The notes under the pieces: generated by a model
What the model saw: the letters and a program-made list of their open reading frames with translations, nothing else
What the model was told of the DNA's origin: nothing
The model's database searches: none
Shown here: positions 46,985 through 57,367 of the stretch, one piece after another
How positions within the stretch are numbered: position 1 is the stretch's first letter
How the letters are laid out: each line of letters begins with the position of its first letter
Assembly: GCF_030272615.1 (NCBI RefSeq)
Contig: NC_081415.1
Coordinates: 622,913,740-622,977,739, forward strand
DNA length: 64,000 nt
Source of the DNA: Cryptomeria japonica
Taxonomy: Eukaryota; Streptophyta; Pinopsida; Cupressales; Cupressaceae
Direction: 5' to 3'
Translations under genes and position numbers: made by a program

Positions 46985-48487
46985 TGGAGATGAACATTCT
47001 TGATAGATATGGCACAGGATCGACCCTCTGAACCTCCTGGCTATAATTTCCTAAAGGTTAGACTGTTATGTTTGATGGGCATTTTACATAATAAATTTTT
47101 GTTTTCGTAGGCACTAAAACCAGGTGTGGAAATTTGAAAACCGTTGGTTGATCGGGTCATCATTCAACTTAATCTTATTGACATGGTGTATTCGACATTT
47201 ACTGTAAATATTTTTTATCTTCTATCAGATTATTAATTAAATCTCAATAGTATATTGTAAGTTAGATACAGATAATTAAATGTTAATGCTTTGATTATGG
47301 TAAATAATTTTGATGTAAATTATCAATGGAGAGGACTTTTTGATTATGATTGAAGAGAATTTTGAAAAGATTCCAAAGGAAAGATTGATAATTGTAAAAC
47401 TAAACTTTATTGATTACATTAAAAATTACTGACATAAAATTTCCCCTAGAAGGTTTCCTTGCCAAATTTAGAAGTGTTTCTTACCAATCTTCCATTCCGT
47501 TTTTTTCATCGGTGTCTACAATTAAGGCTTTCTTTGCTGAAAGCGAGAACTTTTGTCTGAACAAATCATAGCATCCTTAGTGAAAAAGAAATAATTTTTC
47601 CTGAATACATCGCTTTCGAATAACGCTGTCTTGATTATAAAATATGCTGTCATTTTGAAAGGGAATAAATGCACATTCATATATAAAATGATAGAAAATT
47701 AATCAGGAATAGTTTTCGCTGTACCATCACCCTTTCATGTAGTCGTTTCTTAATAGGAATAGTTTTCGCTGTACCATCACCCTTTCATGTAGTCGTTTCT
47801 TAATGGTACTTTGAGGTTACACAAGAAAGAATGGTTTGCCACTTTGTAAGGGTATATATATATATATATATCAGATTTGTTTGAGAGGATCGAATAACTT
47901 TTATATTAAATAATATCTAGGTTATTTTCAAATATCAAATGATTCAATCAGTAATAGTATTTTTTTTTAATATTTTAATGGTTTAATAGTTAGAAGTAAT
48001 TTTTTATTAATAAAAATAAGAGAAAACAAATGAAAAGTGTCATGAAAAAGGGGGAAGGAATAGAGTGACTCCCCTCCTAGGAGATTTGAAAGGTCATAAG
48101 TAGGGACACATTCCATACAACCAAAACAAGGGAAATGTAGCTGGTCTAGAAAGGGCACTTCTTAATACAACTCCACAAAAAGATCTTATTGAAGAAAAAA
48201 CATCATAAGCTCAATTATAAAAGAGTGCATATAAAAAAGTAAAAATTGAGAATGGATAAAGCATAAAGAAAAGTTTCCCTTCAAATAGTGGAAATGAGAT
48301 AGAAGAGGAAGAAGGTATAGAGGATACCTCAACACTAGGAAAAATCATAGCCTCGAAAGTCTTTCCCTTGTCTGATGAGGACCAGCTATATAGTGGATTG
48401 TTTAGGAAAGATATTTTAGAAAGAATAATTCTACACTACATAGGCATGACATCTACCAATAAAATGCTAACAAAGAAAAGAAATAAT
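46985..48487. other. 3' flank of the RING gene; includes a 50-bp perfect tandem duplication
   Basis: Mostly AT-rich noncoding DNA. The unit AGGAATAGTTTTCGCTGTAC... is present twice without mismatch at 47705-47754 and 47755-47804, which points to a recent slippage or repair duplication. A (TA)n run follows at about 47853-47871. No further gene is seen. Confidence 0.7.
47090..47095 (+). terminator. Polyadenylation signal candidate of the RING gene
   Basis: AATAAA lies 105 bp after the stop codon, followed by a T-rich stretch (TTTTTGTTTTCG). This is a typical distance for a plant 3' UTR. Confidence 0.55.
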
Positions 48488-48622
48488 TGTTGGTGTTGGA
48501 AATAAGCCACACCCGGACCAACAATGGAATGGTCCAAGAGGGGCCTGTAGCTCAGTGGTAGAGCACTCCAACATCGAATGGAAGGTCCTAGGTTTGAGTC
48601 CTAGCTGGTCCATGTCTCAACA
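48488..48622 (+). repeat. 5' LTR of the TRIM
   Basis: It runs TGTTGGTGTTGGAAATAAGC to ...CATGTCTCAACA. The first 50 bp contain an inverted GGACCA...TGGTCC; the rest is the tRNA-like segment. Confidence 0.93.
48541..48612 (+). promoter_or_regulatory. tRNA-like segment in TRIM 5' LTR (Pol III A and B boxes)
   Basis: 72 bases fold as a cloverleaf. The acceptor arm GGGCCTG pairs with CTGGTCC at six of seven positions (one G-T). The D arm is GCTC/GAGC, the T arm CTAGG/CCTAG is perfect, and the discriminator is A. A box TAGCTCAGTGG is at 48548-48558; B box GGTTTGAGTCC is at 48591-48601. The anticodon stem CTCCA/TGGAA pairs at four positions around an 8-base loop, so it is not a usable tRNA. The first 25 bases resemble plant tRNA-Cys. 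Confidence 0.85.
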
Positions 48623-48686
48623 TGGCATTAGAGCTAAGTCCAGGCTTGGAGCCCCAAGCACACGAGAGGTGTGGCTTAAGGGGGGG

Positions 48687-48821
48687 TGTTGGTGTTGGAA
48701 ATAAGCCACACCCGGACCAATGATGGACTAGTCCAAGAGGGGTTAGTAGCTCAGTGGTAGAGCACTCCAGCAGCGCATGGAAGGTCCTAGGTTCGAGTCC
48801 TAGCTGGTCCATGTCTCAACA
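48687..48821 (+). repeat. 3' LTR of the TRIM
   Basis: Same length and ends as the 5' LTR. The differences cluster in the inverted GGACCA segment, the acceptor arm and the anticodon loop. Confidence 0.93.
48740..48811 (+). promoter_or_regulatory. tRNA-like segment in TRIM 3' LTR (Pol III A and B boxes)
   Basis: This is the better preserved copy. The acceptor arm GGGTTAG pairs with CTGGTCC at all seven positions when G-T pairs are allowed. A box TAGCTCAGTGG is at 48747-48757. B box GGTTCGAGTCC is at 48790-48800 and fits the consensus GGTTCGANNCC exactly. The anticodon loop is again 8 bases (GCAGCGCA). No TTTT stop follows within 15 bases. Confidence 0.85.
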
Positions 48822-49105
48822 ATAATTAGGTATATGGTTCCTTCAAATAAAACAACAAAAGATTTAGTGAACCAATTCTTCAACTCTGTAACCATCACAA
48901 TTAAGCTACAAAGGGAGAAAGTAGTCAAGGAGGAAGCGAGGTTAAAAGCACTAGGAATTGAAAGAGTTGGCCCCTAATATCATCATCACAAAAGAAGAGG
49001 TTGATGGAAATAGAAACAAGAGAGCTCTGGTCTAAGAAAAGATTAGATAAGTTGGTGTTTGAGAAGCAATAGGTCTTAAAAATAACTATACAATACATAT
49101 AAAGG

Positions 49106-50108
49106 AGGCCACTCCAAAAGCCTATCATAAATTACATGAGAAAGGAGAAAAATATAAAGCCACATCGTTTCAGAAGTCTTCTCAGCCTGCACATTTAGAT
49201 ACATCATCATCCCCTACAACATCCCCTATGTAGTCCATTAAGGACTTCTTGAACAAGTAGAAGTAGATCCTATTAGTGGTCTTTTCACAATAATTCTAAT
49301 TGCTTGTAGTTGTATCCCAAGTGGATTTTGGAAGCATGGAGATATCTTGCATCACAACCGAGGAAGAAATATTGAAGCAACATATACATAGATTAGACGA
49401 GCTAGAAAGATTTGGTTGAGGAGATATAAAAAAGTTCCCTCAACTATAATGGAAATCATCACAACCTTTGCCAATCCAATTGAGAATTTTGAGAGATGAA
49501 ATGGTAAAAGATATCGTATCATAGAAGGATACCATAAGACAACACAACAATACATAACTTCAAAATGTTAAAATGTATGAAGAAGGGTGTTCTCACTCAC
49601 TCTATATTACAAAATAATATCAGTATAATAAAGGATATATAAAGGGATATGAATAGTATATATGAGTTTTATTTGCAATGATTGAATTTGTTTGCACAAA
49701 TATAGGCTTATATGAACAATTTGGAGCTTTAGATAATTAATATATCAACTAACTATGATGCGCTAAAGGATCTAGATAGAAAAGACTGATTGGACATAAA
49801 TATTTTGCGTGTCCACTATGAACAATTGCAAGATCAAAAGGATAAGACCTAGTACAAATTTCATTAGTTGAGATAAGTTCTTCATTTTAGGTTGGATCAC
49901 ATTATTGACATCCTTCAAGAGGCAAAACAATCCACCACAATTTCGGAAGTAGAAAAATGGCTATTATGACTCCAAGTCCACATAAAATAACTATAGTTGG
50001 TAGAGAATAAAAATGGCAACAATTTTGAGATTCTTAAGAGGATATACAAGGATATATTTCTAAATTTGATCTTACTTGAGGACAAGTCAAGATTTTGAAG
50101 GGGGATGG
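49106..50108 (+). mobile_element. Degraded LTR-element interior, copy 1
   Basis: About 1 kb is shared with 56822-57367 plus 63582-64000, where element H splits it. The protein-like phrase SQPAHLDTSSSPTTSPM and a following QHIQRLYELERFG stretch can be read in both copies, broken by stops. It ends in a polypurine-like GAAGGGGGATGG immediately before an LTR-like start at 50109. No RT or integrase motif is seen, so the lineage is unknown. The stretch 48827-49105 before it shows nothing. Confidence 0.65.
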
Positions 50109-50608
50109 TGTTGGCAAGGAAATAGACTTTTGGTGAACACTTTGCTTCATAATGCATCAAGCTTGTGAAGCTTAGGAGTTGGAACATAACATGCATAATA
50201 GGGACAGTAAGTATGGGTCATGTCTCATCTTATAGATAGAAATATATTGTAAGATATGATCACTAATGGTGAGGATATAAGAATGATGTAAGGATAGAAT
50301 AATAGAATATAGAGAACAACATTTAATAGAAGATACTTGATATGAATGTATAGAAGAATATAAGGAGTTTTAAGGGAATATATGGTATATTGAATGAATA
50401 CTAATATATTTTGGGTCTCAATATGATGTGTTATTTCTGTTCTTAATATTTTATAAAATAGATAATCTTCTGTCTAATTGTAATTTCATGTTCCTTTATT
50501 TAGGCCAAGTCCGAGGTATAAGACTACAACTATAGAAAATCATTGGGGTTCATAACTCTAGTCTATGTCCCTAGATTTATTTCTAATAGGGACAAAATGG
50601 TTCCAACA
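50109..50608 (+). repeat. Putative 3' LTR of that element
   Basis: It starts TGTTGGCAAGG after the purine tract and may end GGTTCCAACA at 50608, giving inverted TGTTGG/CCAACA termini and 500 bp. There is no second copy in the window to confirm the right edge. Confidence 0.5.
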
Positions 50609-51240
50609 ATGGATTCAAAAGGCTTGATAAACAAATATTGGCATAATAGCTGACCTATCTTAGCCACTAAGGCTTGAAGGTGAAAAAATATCATGTCCCT
50701 TTCCTTCTCATACATCTAGATGATTGCATAACTACATAAAGAGATAATATTAAACTTACAAGTATAATATAATTCTTGCGTAATTTATATATTTTATTTA
50801 AAATATAATAATTAAATATGGGGTTTGTGGTTAATAGACCCACATAATTCCTAGTATTGTTGACAAAACAAGTAGACACTGAAAAAGTTGGTGCAAGGTT
50901 TCAACCCCATTGCTAAATGTTTTCTCTTGATTGGTATAAATAATGCTCAACAACCTAGTGTACCACATTCTTAGCTCACTTTAAGGTGGATCCTTGAACT
51001 CAAGTTGAGTGGGGTTTTTCATATTTTGAAAATGATAATAAAATCATGTAGAAATCATTCTATGATATCTAACAACCAATTACCTATATAGCACCATATA
51101 TCCCATTGCAATTCATCAACTATCAGTTTGGTTGTGCAACCACTATTCATCCATTATCATTCTCAATGGTACCAAATCCTATGTACTGATGATGTCATGC
51201 TAATGTTAAGAATGCATACATCCACTTTAGTCCACCTTTA
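50609..51240. other. Noncoding DNA
   Basis: AT-rich sequence between two LTRs. I see nothing assignable. Confidence 0.5.
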
Positions 51241-52186
51241 TGTTGGAATCCAATAACACTGAGAGGGGGGGGGGGTGAATCAGTGTTATACCGGATCTAT
51301 TAATTTTAGGCTTATTAAAACATGCATACACCAACCGGTATACCGATACATACAAAATTGAAGGAAGTAAAGAAACCTATAAGCCAATCACATAAATGAG
51401 AACCATAACACATAGATTTATACGTGGAAAACCTCAAAGAGGAAAAACCACGGTGCGATTTGTGACCCACAATATCAATCCACTGGCCATATGAAGAGAT
51501 ATTACAAATATGAGGGGCCCGCACTTGCAGGAAGGCTTACAGCCTAGAGCACATTGATCAATCACAAAAGGAGCCTCACTAACTACATAAAATTCCAGAC
51601 TACAATCCGGAGAAGTGTGAACTACTAAGATAGCATCTTCTATGCCAACATACAGTTCTATTTTAAGCTCTGTCTGTTCCGGTTCAAAACCCTAAACCCT
51701 TTACCGGAATAACCCTTACATGAATTTACTAACATACATGATCTCTTTGATACATTTCACATAATATTACATTTGCATATCCATAATCTCCTATCATATA
51801 TCTATATAAAAATGATCTATCAAATTGACTTATATACCCTATACAAATTTTCATGCCTCATGTAGGCTTACAAAAGATATATACAATATCAAATATCATG
51901 TCGGCCTAATAACATAAATGCATAAATATTAAAACCAATTGCTGATACTAGATCCAAGATACGTTGGCCTCCAATACCGATAACCTTTACTATACCATGT
52001 CGGCCTGCATTTTTGGTTACCAAAGAAATCCTCCTGTCCTTCTAGTGCCAGTACCGATGCCAGTGTAATTTCTGTGAAGTGCCTGCTGGTACACGACTGA
52101 ACCAAAGCATGAAGCTAGAACACAATACCATGTTGCCATCAATGACAACATAGTGAAACCAACCAATTGAGTTTCAATTGCCAACA
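51241..52186 (-). mobile_element. Solo LTR of a copia-type element
   Basis: A 946-bp unit has termini TGTTGGAATC and ATTGCCAACA and a perfect 5-bp target duplication CTTTA (51236-51240 and 52187-52191). Orientation follows the shared copia LTR core in reverse (about 51418-51470, TACGTGGAAAACC then AAAAACCACGG) and the G-run with TGAATCAGTG near 51262-51285. Perfect duplication around a single LTR is the signature of recombination between the two LTRs of a full element. It is a relative of the LTR at 5609-6736. Confidence 0.93.
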
Positions 52187-52191
52187 CTTTA

Positions 52192-53499
52192 TGCCTAATA
52201 GAGCATTTTTCTTTCAAGGTTCATGAATTAGGGAGTTTCAATGTGGCTTGGTGTATCTTAAAGGATAAATACCATTCCTTACTTTCAGTCTAATCAGTGG
52301 ATAATCTTCTAATAGTTATTACCCATCTTGTTTTCAAATAAATTTATTTTTAGTTTTAGCTTCTCATGGATATGGAACTTTAGCTATTATTCTTCCTTTT
52401 TGAGGGTTCATTTGAGGACTGATTTGTATGTTTTGGCATTCTTTATGATGGTTTTAGGAGTTGTCATTGGTCCTATTAATATTTTTGGGAATAGATTTGA
52501 CATCTATTTTTCTTTGTTTGAGAATATTATTCCATCCATGATTTGTTATATGAGATATGTATGTTTTTTTGACCTAGGTGAATGAATGGTTGGATGTAAT
52601 TAAGTATTTTCAATTTGATTGTGAAGGAAATATTGCATATCAAACTTAACACTTTTAATATTTTATATTAGGACATGTTATGTGAGATGATTTATAGGTT
52701 CTCTCTCTTTGTTCTATGTTCACTTCCTAAAGGTTCATATTCAAATGTTTTTGTGTGTTGGACATGCAAAAGTTATGGTGACTTATTGTATGAGAGTATG
52801 AAATAATTTTTATTACATATGTAGATCATCGTAAGTGTTATTTGTTACTAGAGGATATTGATTACAACCCACACCTTAGTGTGATTGTTTATTGGTAGAA
52901 TTTATTTTCCTTACCTATTCTCATATTCTACATTACCTATGTAGTGGGAATTTCTAAATGTGTATATTTTTCATTGATTTTTTATACATGTATCTTTTGA
53001 TTGTAGTATACGGGCTGGATATGTTGTTGGAATAAGTTATAGTGATCTTGTATACCTTTATAGGCTTGAATTATTGGATGTATTCACAATTTTTTTCTTT
53101 TTATTTCCATTTGTGTGGGTTTTGCATTTGGCATTAGATTAGAGGCTTCAATATTACTTGAATTTGATGCTTGTGTGTTTAGATTGGTGCATCTTCATCT
53201 TTAATTGTTTATTTTTTTACGTTGGTGGCATGTTGGAGGATGAGATAATTTATTTCTTAATATGGTTGTATCTTGATGGAGAATAAGAACATTTTGGAGG
53301 TTCATGTGTTTTTATATGATGATGTGCTTCATCAATTGACCCTTATGTAAGGTATTGCAAGTAGTGAGAGAATGTAAACTATTTAATTCCTTGCACAAGA
53401 AAAAATAATTTCAACAATGTAAAATAAATATTTAATTGTGTTGTATATTTAGAAGTTGTGTTTAGCGACAATAACTATTTATCTAGGTCCACTTGTAAT
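52192..53499. other. Noncoding DNA
   Basis: T-rich on the plus strand. ORFs are short and without motifs. I see nothing assignable. Confidence 0.5.
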
Positions 53500-53759
53500 G
53501 TTTTTGATTAAGATAAACGAATTTTATAAGGACTTGAAACCCAAATCCAAACAGAAAATTAAGAAAGATAAAATAGTTGCTAATGAATTCAAAACCAATA
53601 GCAAACAATCACCGAAATAGGGCAGAGCCCACATAGAACAACAACCAACAAAAAACTTAAACTAAGAACAACACAAAAAGAGAAAAACTAAACTTGATCA
53701 TATTCTTGTTGATCTCCTTGAGCTCTTCCATAATAGATCTTGTTGAACTCCTCTCTTGA
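53500..53759 (-). other. LINE-like 3' tail (inferred)
   Basis: On the minus strand this region reads GGGCTCTGCCCTATTTCGG, then a T-rich stretch ending near AATCAAAAAC. Plant LINE 3' UTRs often contain such a GGGCTxxGCCC phrase and an A-rich end. It would be the tail of the element whose pol relic lies at 55480-56640. Confidence 0.35.
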
Positions 53760-55215
53760 TTCCTGCTCCTTGTTCTAGTAAAGGGTCTTGTAGTAACCTG
53801 TGATCCCACTCCTTGCGAGCTTAGTTCCTAAATGTTCTTATTCTACTTAGCATCTGATGGTGGGACATTGGAGATAGGTGGGGTTCTATAGATAACCATC
53901 ATCTCATTGACCTTTGTGAGACCCTCATCACTGCTGCTCATGTCTTGCTTGCTAGTGTTGACCAATTTCCCGAGGTTGCCCTTAATCTCCTCCAAGTTCC
54001 TTTCCAACTTTCCTATTCTAGACTCATGATCCTTTTTCATGACTTCAACATCTTCAGTAAGCTTATGGGTCATTCAAAGGAGAATTTTGAGTTTTGTTTG
54101 GCATGGGATTCTCAATAACGGTATCAATAATGCCCTTAATGCCTTCCTTCAGCATGTTAATTTCATTACTAAACCAGAGAAAGCATTTTTGCTAGCTATT
54201 GGTAGAATTTGTCAAGAGCACCTCAAAATCCATGTCTTTTTTGTTATCTTTCAGGTCAACTTGGTCAATGCTAAGGGGAATGTCAAGTTTAATTCCTTCC
54301 TCTTCCCTTTCCTTAGATTCCCTTATTTTTCTCAATTTAGACTTTATTGGATTTGGCGGGCCCAAACCCTTTGACTTCGGGGTAGGAGTTTTAAATTCAT
54401 AGGTAACGAATCTCGGGTGTTTGTTTCTTTGGCTACTAATGGTGCTAGGTGTGATATTTTTTGGGGGGCTCTCTTTCTCAAAGGGACAATAGTCTGGGTC
54501 CTCTGGTACCTTGAGGTCCCACCAATTCATATCTATACCACCCCTATCATCCTTAATCTCAGTATCAGACACAAATTGCACATCAAGGCTGGTGGATGAT
54601 TTGGGGGTTTTCAATATAGGGGAGGGTTTAACCCCATGGACTTTATCATATTCCAGAATGATCTTTATTAAACCCTCATGCAAAATAGGGTTCTCACTAT
54701 TTTTGGCTTGATTTGCTAAACTATCCTCCAGTGGTGAAATAAAATAAAAGGGCAACGAAATTCTTCTATCATGCCTAAAGTGGTTCAAGATCATAAAGTG
54801 GTAAGAAGATATAATAATAAAGAAGTCATCTAGGGTTATGTACCTTATAATAACTTCAGCCATGTCCGCCCAAAGTGACAACAAGTCTTTCCTGTTATAG
54901 CATCCATCCGCCATTTTCCGCACTCTGTCTCTTTCACTTTGCTTGTCAAAAAAGACTGTGAGGGCTTCATCCACTACTTTTCTCTCCCTATAGAACTTCT
55001 TGCCAACCATCTCTAAAACCCACGATCTCAACAATGAAGGCATTGTCAATTCTGAATTCAACCCCAAAAGCTACACGGATGCCTTTGTGCCAGACATTAA
55101 CAAACTCTTCTTTCAGTTTTGGATCTTGGCCATAAAGTTTGTTGAGATAGGGCGCAAGACCACCATCTGTAATCTCCATCCACAATTCCCTGTTCTTTTC
55201 CCATTTATCTCAAGA
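53760..55215 (-). pseudogene. Unknown protein, three frame-shifted pieces, one of 291 codons open
   Basis: Pieces at 55185-54988, 55067-54192 and 54073-53843 lie in three frames but follow each other as one protein. The first has ELWMEITDGGLAPYLNKLYG. The second has a hydrophobic IITLDDFFIIISSYHF-like stretch followed by NHFRHDRRISLPFYF, then a Pro/Lys/Ser-rich region with the WWDLKVPEDPDYCPF motif. The third is a Glu/Lys coiled coil (RIGKLERNLEEIKGNLGKL). I recognise no enzyme domain. It sits downstream of LINE RNase H on the same strand and before a LINE-like tail, so it could be a captured gene, an extra LINE ORF or a separate element's Gag-like protein. Confidence 0.5.
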
Positions 55216-55479
55216 AGAAGGTTCCATCCTATTTTAATCTCTCCCCATGAAAATGCTTCCTTTTGAAATTTGGATATGGACACCAAACTCGAACTAGGAA
55301 GTAAAAAACTAGATAGTGAAGAAAACTCTAGAAACCCTGGTATTTAATCCTAGCCACAAATCCCACAAAAGGCCTTTACACACTTGGCAGGATATCATCA
55401 TTAAAATTTGGTATTTAGGCAAGATTAGATCGACATCCTTTCTTGTTAGTTCACACAGGTGAATGGGGAAATTTTAATT

Positions 55480-56640
55480 TGTTGCCCATTACCTTGTGTA
55501 TGCATATGCCACTCTTAGGTTCGCCACGTAGTTGGTCGACATATTACTTTCCCAATAGACATGAGAGGTTTTAAATTCATCAAATTTTGTCATCATGATA
55601 TGAAATTCTTGAATTAAATTCTTGATTGTCCACCTAGGATCCGTCTATCTACTTAGACATCTAATGATGTTTAGTGAATCCCTCTCGAATAGCTATTTTT
55701 AACCCAATGTAGGCACCAATTTCCTTAGCAAAATGGTTTTTCTGGGTACCCAAGGGGAGTGCCACTACCAAGACAAGCCTACCACTGTGATCACGTGCAA
55801 CTCCCATACAACCAACTATCCTAGGATTACCTTTAGCTGCCCCATCAACATTGATTTTGATCCATCACCTCGGAGGAGAAACCCAAACAACATTATGCCT
55901 TGTCTATTTTATCTTAATAGTAGCCTTGGATATATCCTAGCTGATCTACCATCTATTAATAATTTCCCAATCTTGGTCCAAGGTAGGAATATCAAGGTCA
56001 AGTCTGAGATGGACAACAAGAAGAAAAAATCTACTTAATAGCATTCTAGCTCCTATAAGCAGCAAAAAAACAAAAGACTCTTTGTCCCTAAATATATAAT
56101 TATTTCTTTCTTTGTAGATGCCCCAAGCCGCATGGGGTATCATGAAGCTCCATAAAACTTTAAGTGATGGGTTATTCGAGGGACATCTCCACTAGGACCA
56201 AAAATATAAAAGACTCAAAGGGAAACACTACATGACTCCCCAAAGGTCAAAAAAAGGGGCCCAAATATCTCTTGAAAAGGAACAATGGAGTAGCAAGTGC
56301 GTAACATCTTCAACATTTTCCTTACACAAGAAGCATCTATTAGGAATAGACATATGTACCTCTTTTACATAATTTTTCAATGGAAAGAATCTTATCCTTC
56401 ATGAAAAGATAGAAGAAGATATTAATTTTAGGCACCAACAACTTGTTCCAGATACAAGATGAGAAAGGTGCGAGAGCAAAGGATCTCGTCAGAAGATTAA
56501 AGGCCTAGGAGACAGAAAAAACTCCAGAGGTAGATCCATCCCACACCAAAGTATCATCAACAAGAAAAAAAGGAATATGCATGGTAGCTATCCATAACTA
56601 GATCAGTTTCAGTAGGGGTTTCATACTAATTAGGTTAATC
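55480..56640 (-). pseudogene. LINE (non-LTR) pol C-terminus with RNase H, relic
   Basis: On the minus strand the stretch about 56380-55950 resembles the zf-RVT connection of plant LINE reverse transcriptases and ends with KERNNYIFRDKES, a common LINE phrase. It is followed at about 55866-55790 by INVDGAAKGNPRIVGC, the RNase H start with its catalytic Asp. AKEIGAYIGL (Glu) and, after a frameshift, RDSLNIIRCLS (Asp) follow. Stops occur throughout. The RT palm is not seen, so it is 5'-truncated, as LINE insertions usually are. Confidence 0.72.
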
Positions 56641-56821
56641 CACTTTCCCTCTTTGATGTAATCAATAACCCAACATCCAATCTACTTCACACACATGTCT
56701 TTAAACTAAGCAACCCAATGATATTCCGTCAGAAGACCATCACTAGCCCTTCAATCATCCCAGAAACAAATTTTCTTGCCATTATGAAGGATCCATCTCA
56801 TTCCCTTAAGATTGATGTGAT

Positions 56822-57367
56822 TGTTATGATAGGCCACTCCAAATCCTATCATAAATTGCATGAGGAAGGAGAAAAATATAAAGATACATCATTTCAGAAG
56901 TCTTCTCAGCCTGCACATTTAGATACATCATCATCCCCTACAACATCCCCTATGTAGTCCATTAAGGACTTCTTGACCAAGTAAAAGCGGATGCTATTGG
57001 TGGCCTTTCCACAATAATTCTAATAGCTTGCAGTTGAATCCCAAGTGGATTTTGGAAATATGGAGATATCTTGCATCACAACCATGGAAGGAATATTAAA
57101 GCAACACATACAAAGATTATATGAGCTAGAAAGATTTGGTTGAGGAGATATAAAAACATTCCCTTAATTAAAATGGAAACCATCACAGCCTTTTCCAGTC
57201 CAACTAAGAATTTTGACAGATGAAATGGTAAAAGATGCCCTATCATAGAAGGATACCATAGTGAGAACACCCTTCTTCATAATGCTAAAATGTATGAAGA
57301 AGGGTGTTCTCACTCACTCTATATTACAAAAAAATATCAATATAATGAAGGATATATAAAGGGATGT
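56822..57367 (+). mobile_element. Degraded LTR-element interior, copy 2, left part
   Basis: It matches 49108-49650 closely, starting AGGCCACTCCAAA. It is cut at 57367 by element H and resumes at 63582. Relative to copy 1 it has an extra inverted fragment: a GAACACCCTTCTTCAT phrase at about 57266 faces ATGAAGAAGGGTGTTC at about 57293. Confidence 0.8.

Larger units (their letters stand above)
48488..48821 (+). mobile_element. TRIM: complete 334-bp miniature LTR retrotransposon with tRNA-like LTRs
   Basis: Two 135-bp direct repeats (48488-48622 and 48687-48821) flank a 64-bp interior. Both begin TGTTG and end CAACA. The interior starts with TGGCATTAGAGC, a primer-binding site two bases off the tRNA-Met type TGGTATCAGAGC. 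It ends with the polypurine tract AAGGGGGGG at 48678-48686. Perfect target duplications ATAAT lie at 48483-48487 and 48822-48826. These are all the signals of a terminal-repeat retrotransposon in miniature. There is no coding capacity, so it must have moved with enzymes from another element. The LTRs differ at about 11 of 135 sites, so it is old. Each LTR also holds a tRNA-like sequence. Confidence 0.93.

Noticed and set aside
48541-48811. Two tRNA genes
   Set aside because: A and B boxes and arms are present, but the anticodon loop has 8 bases and the acceptor arm relies on G-T pairs or a mismatch. Both copies lie at the same place in the LTRs of a miniature element, so they are tRNA-like LTR parts.
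48488-48821. Tandem SINE dimer
   Set aside because: The primer-binding site, polypurine tract, equal 135-bp repeats with TG...CA ends and a 5-bp duplication fit a TRIM; there is no A-rich SINE tail.
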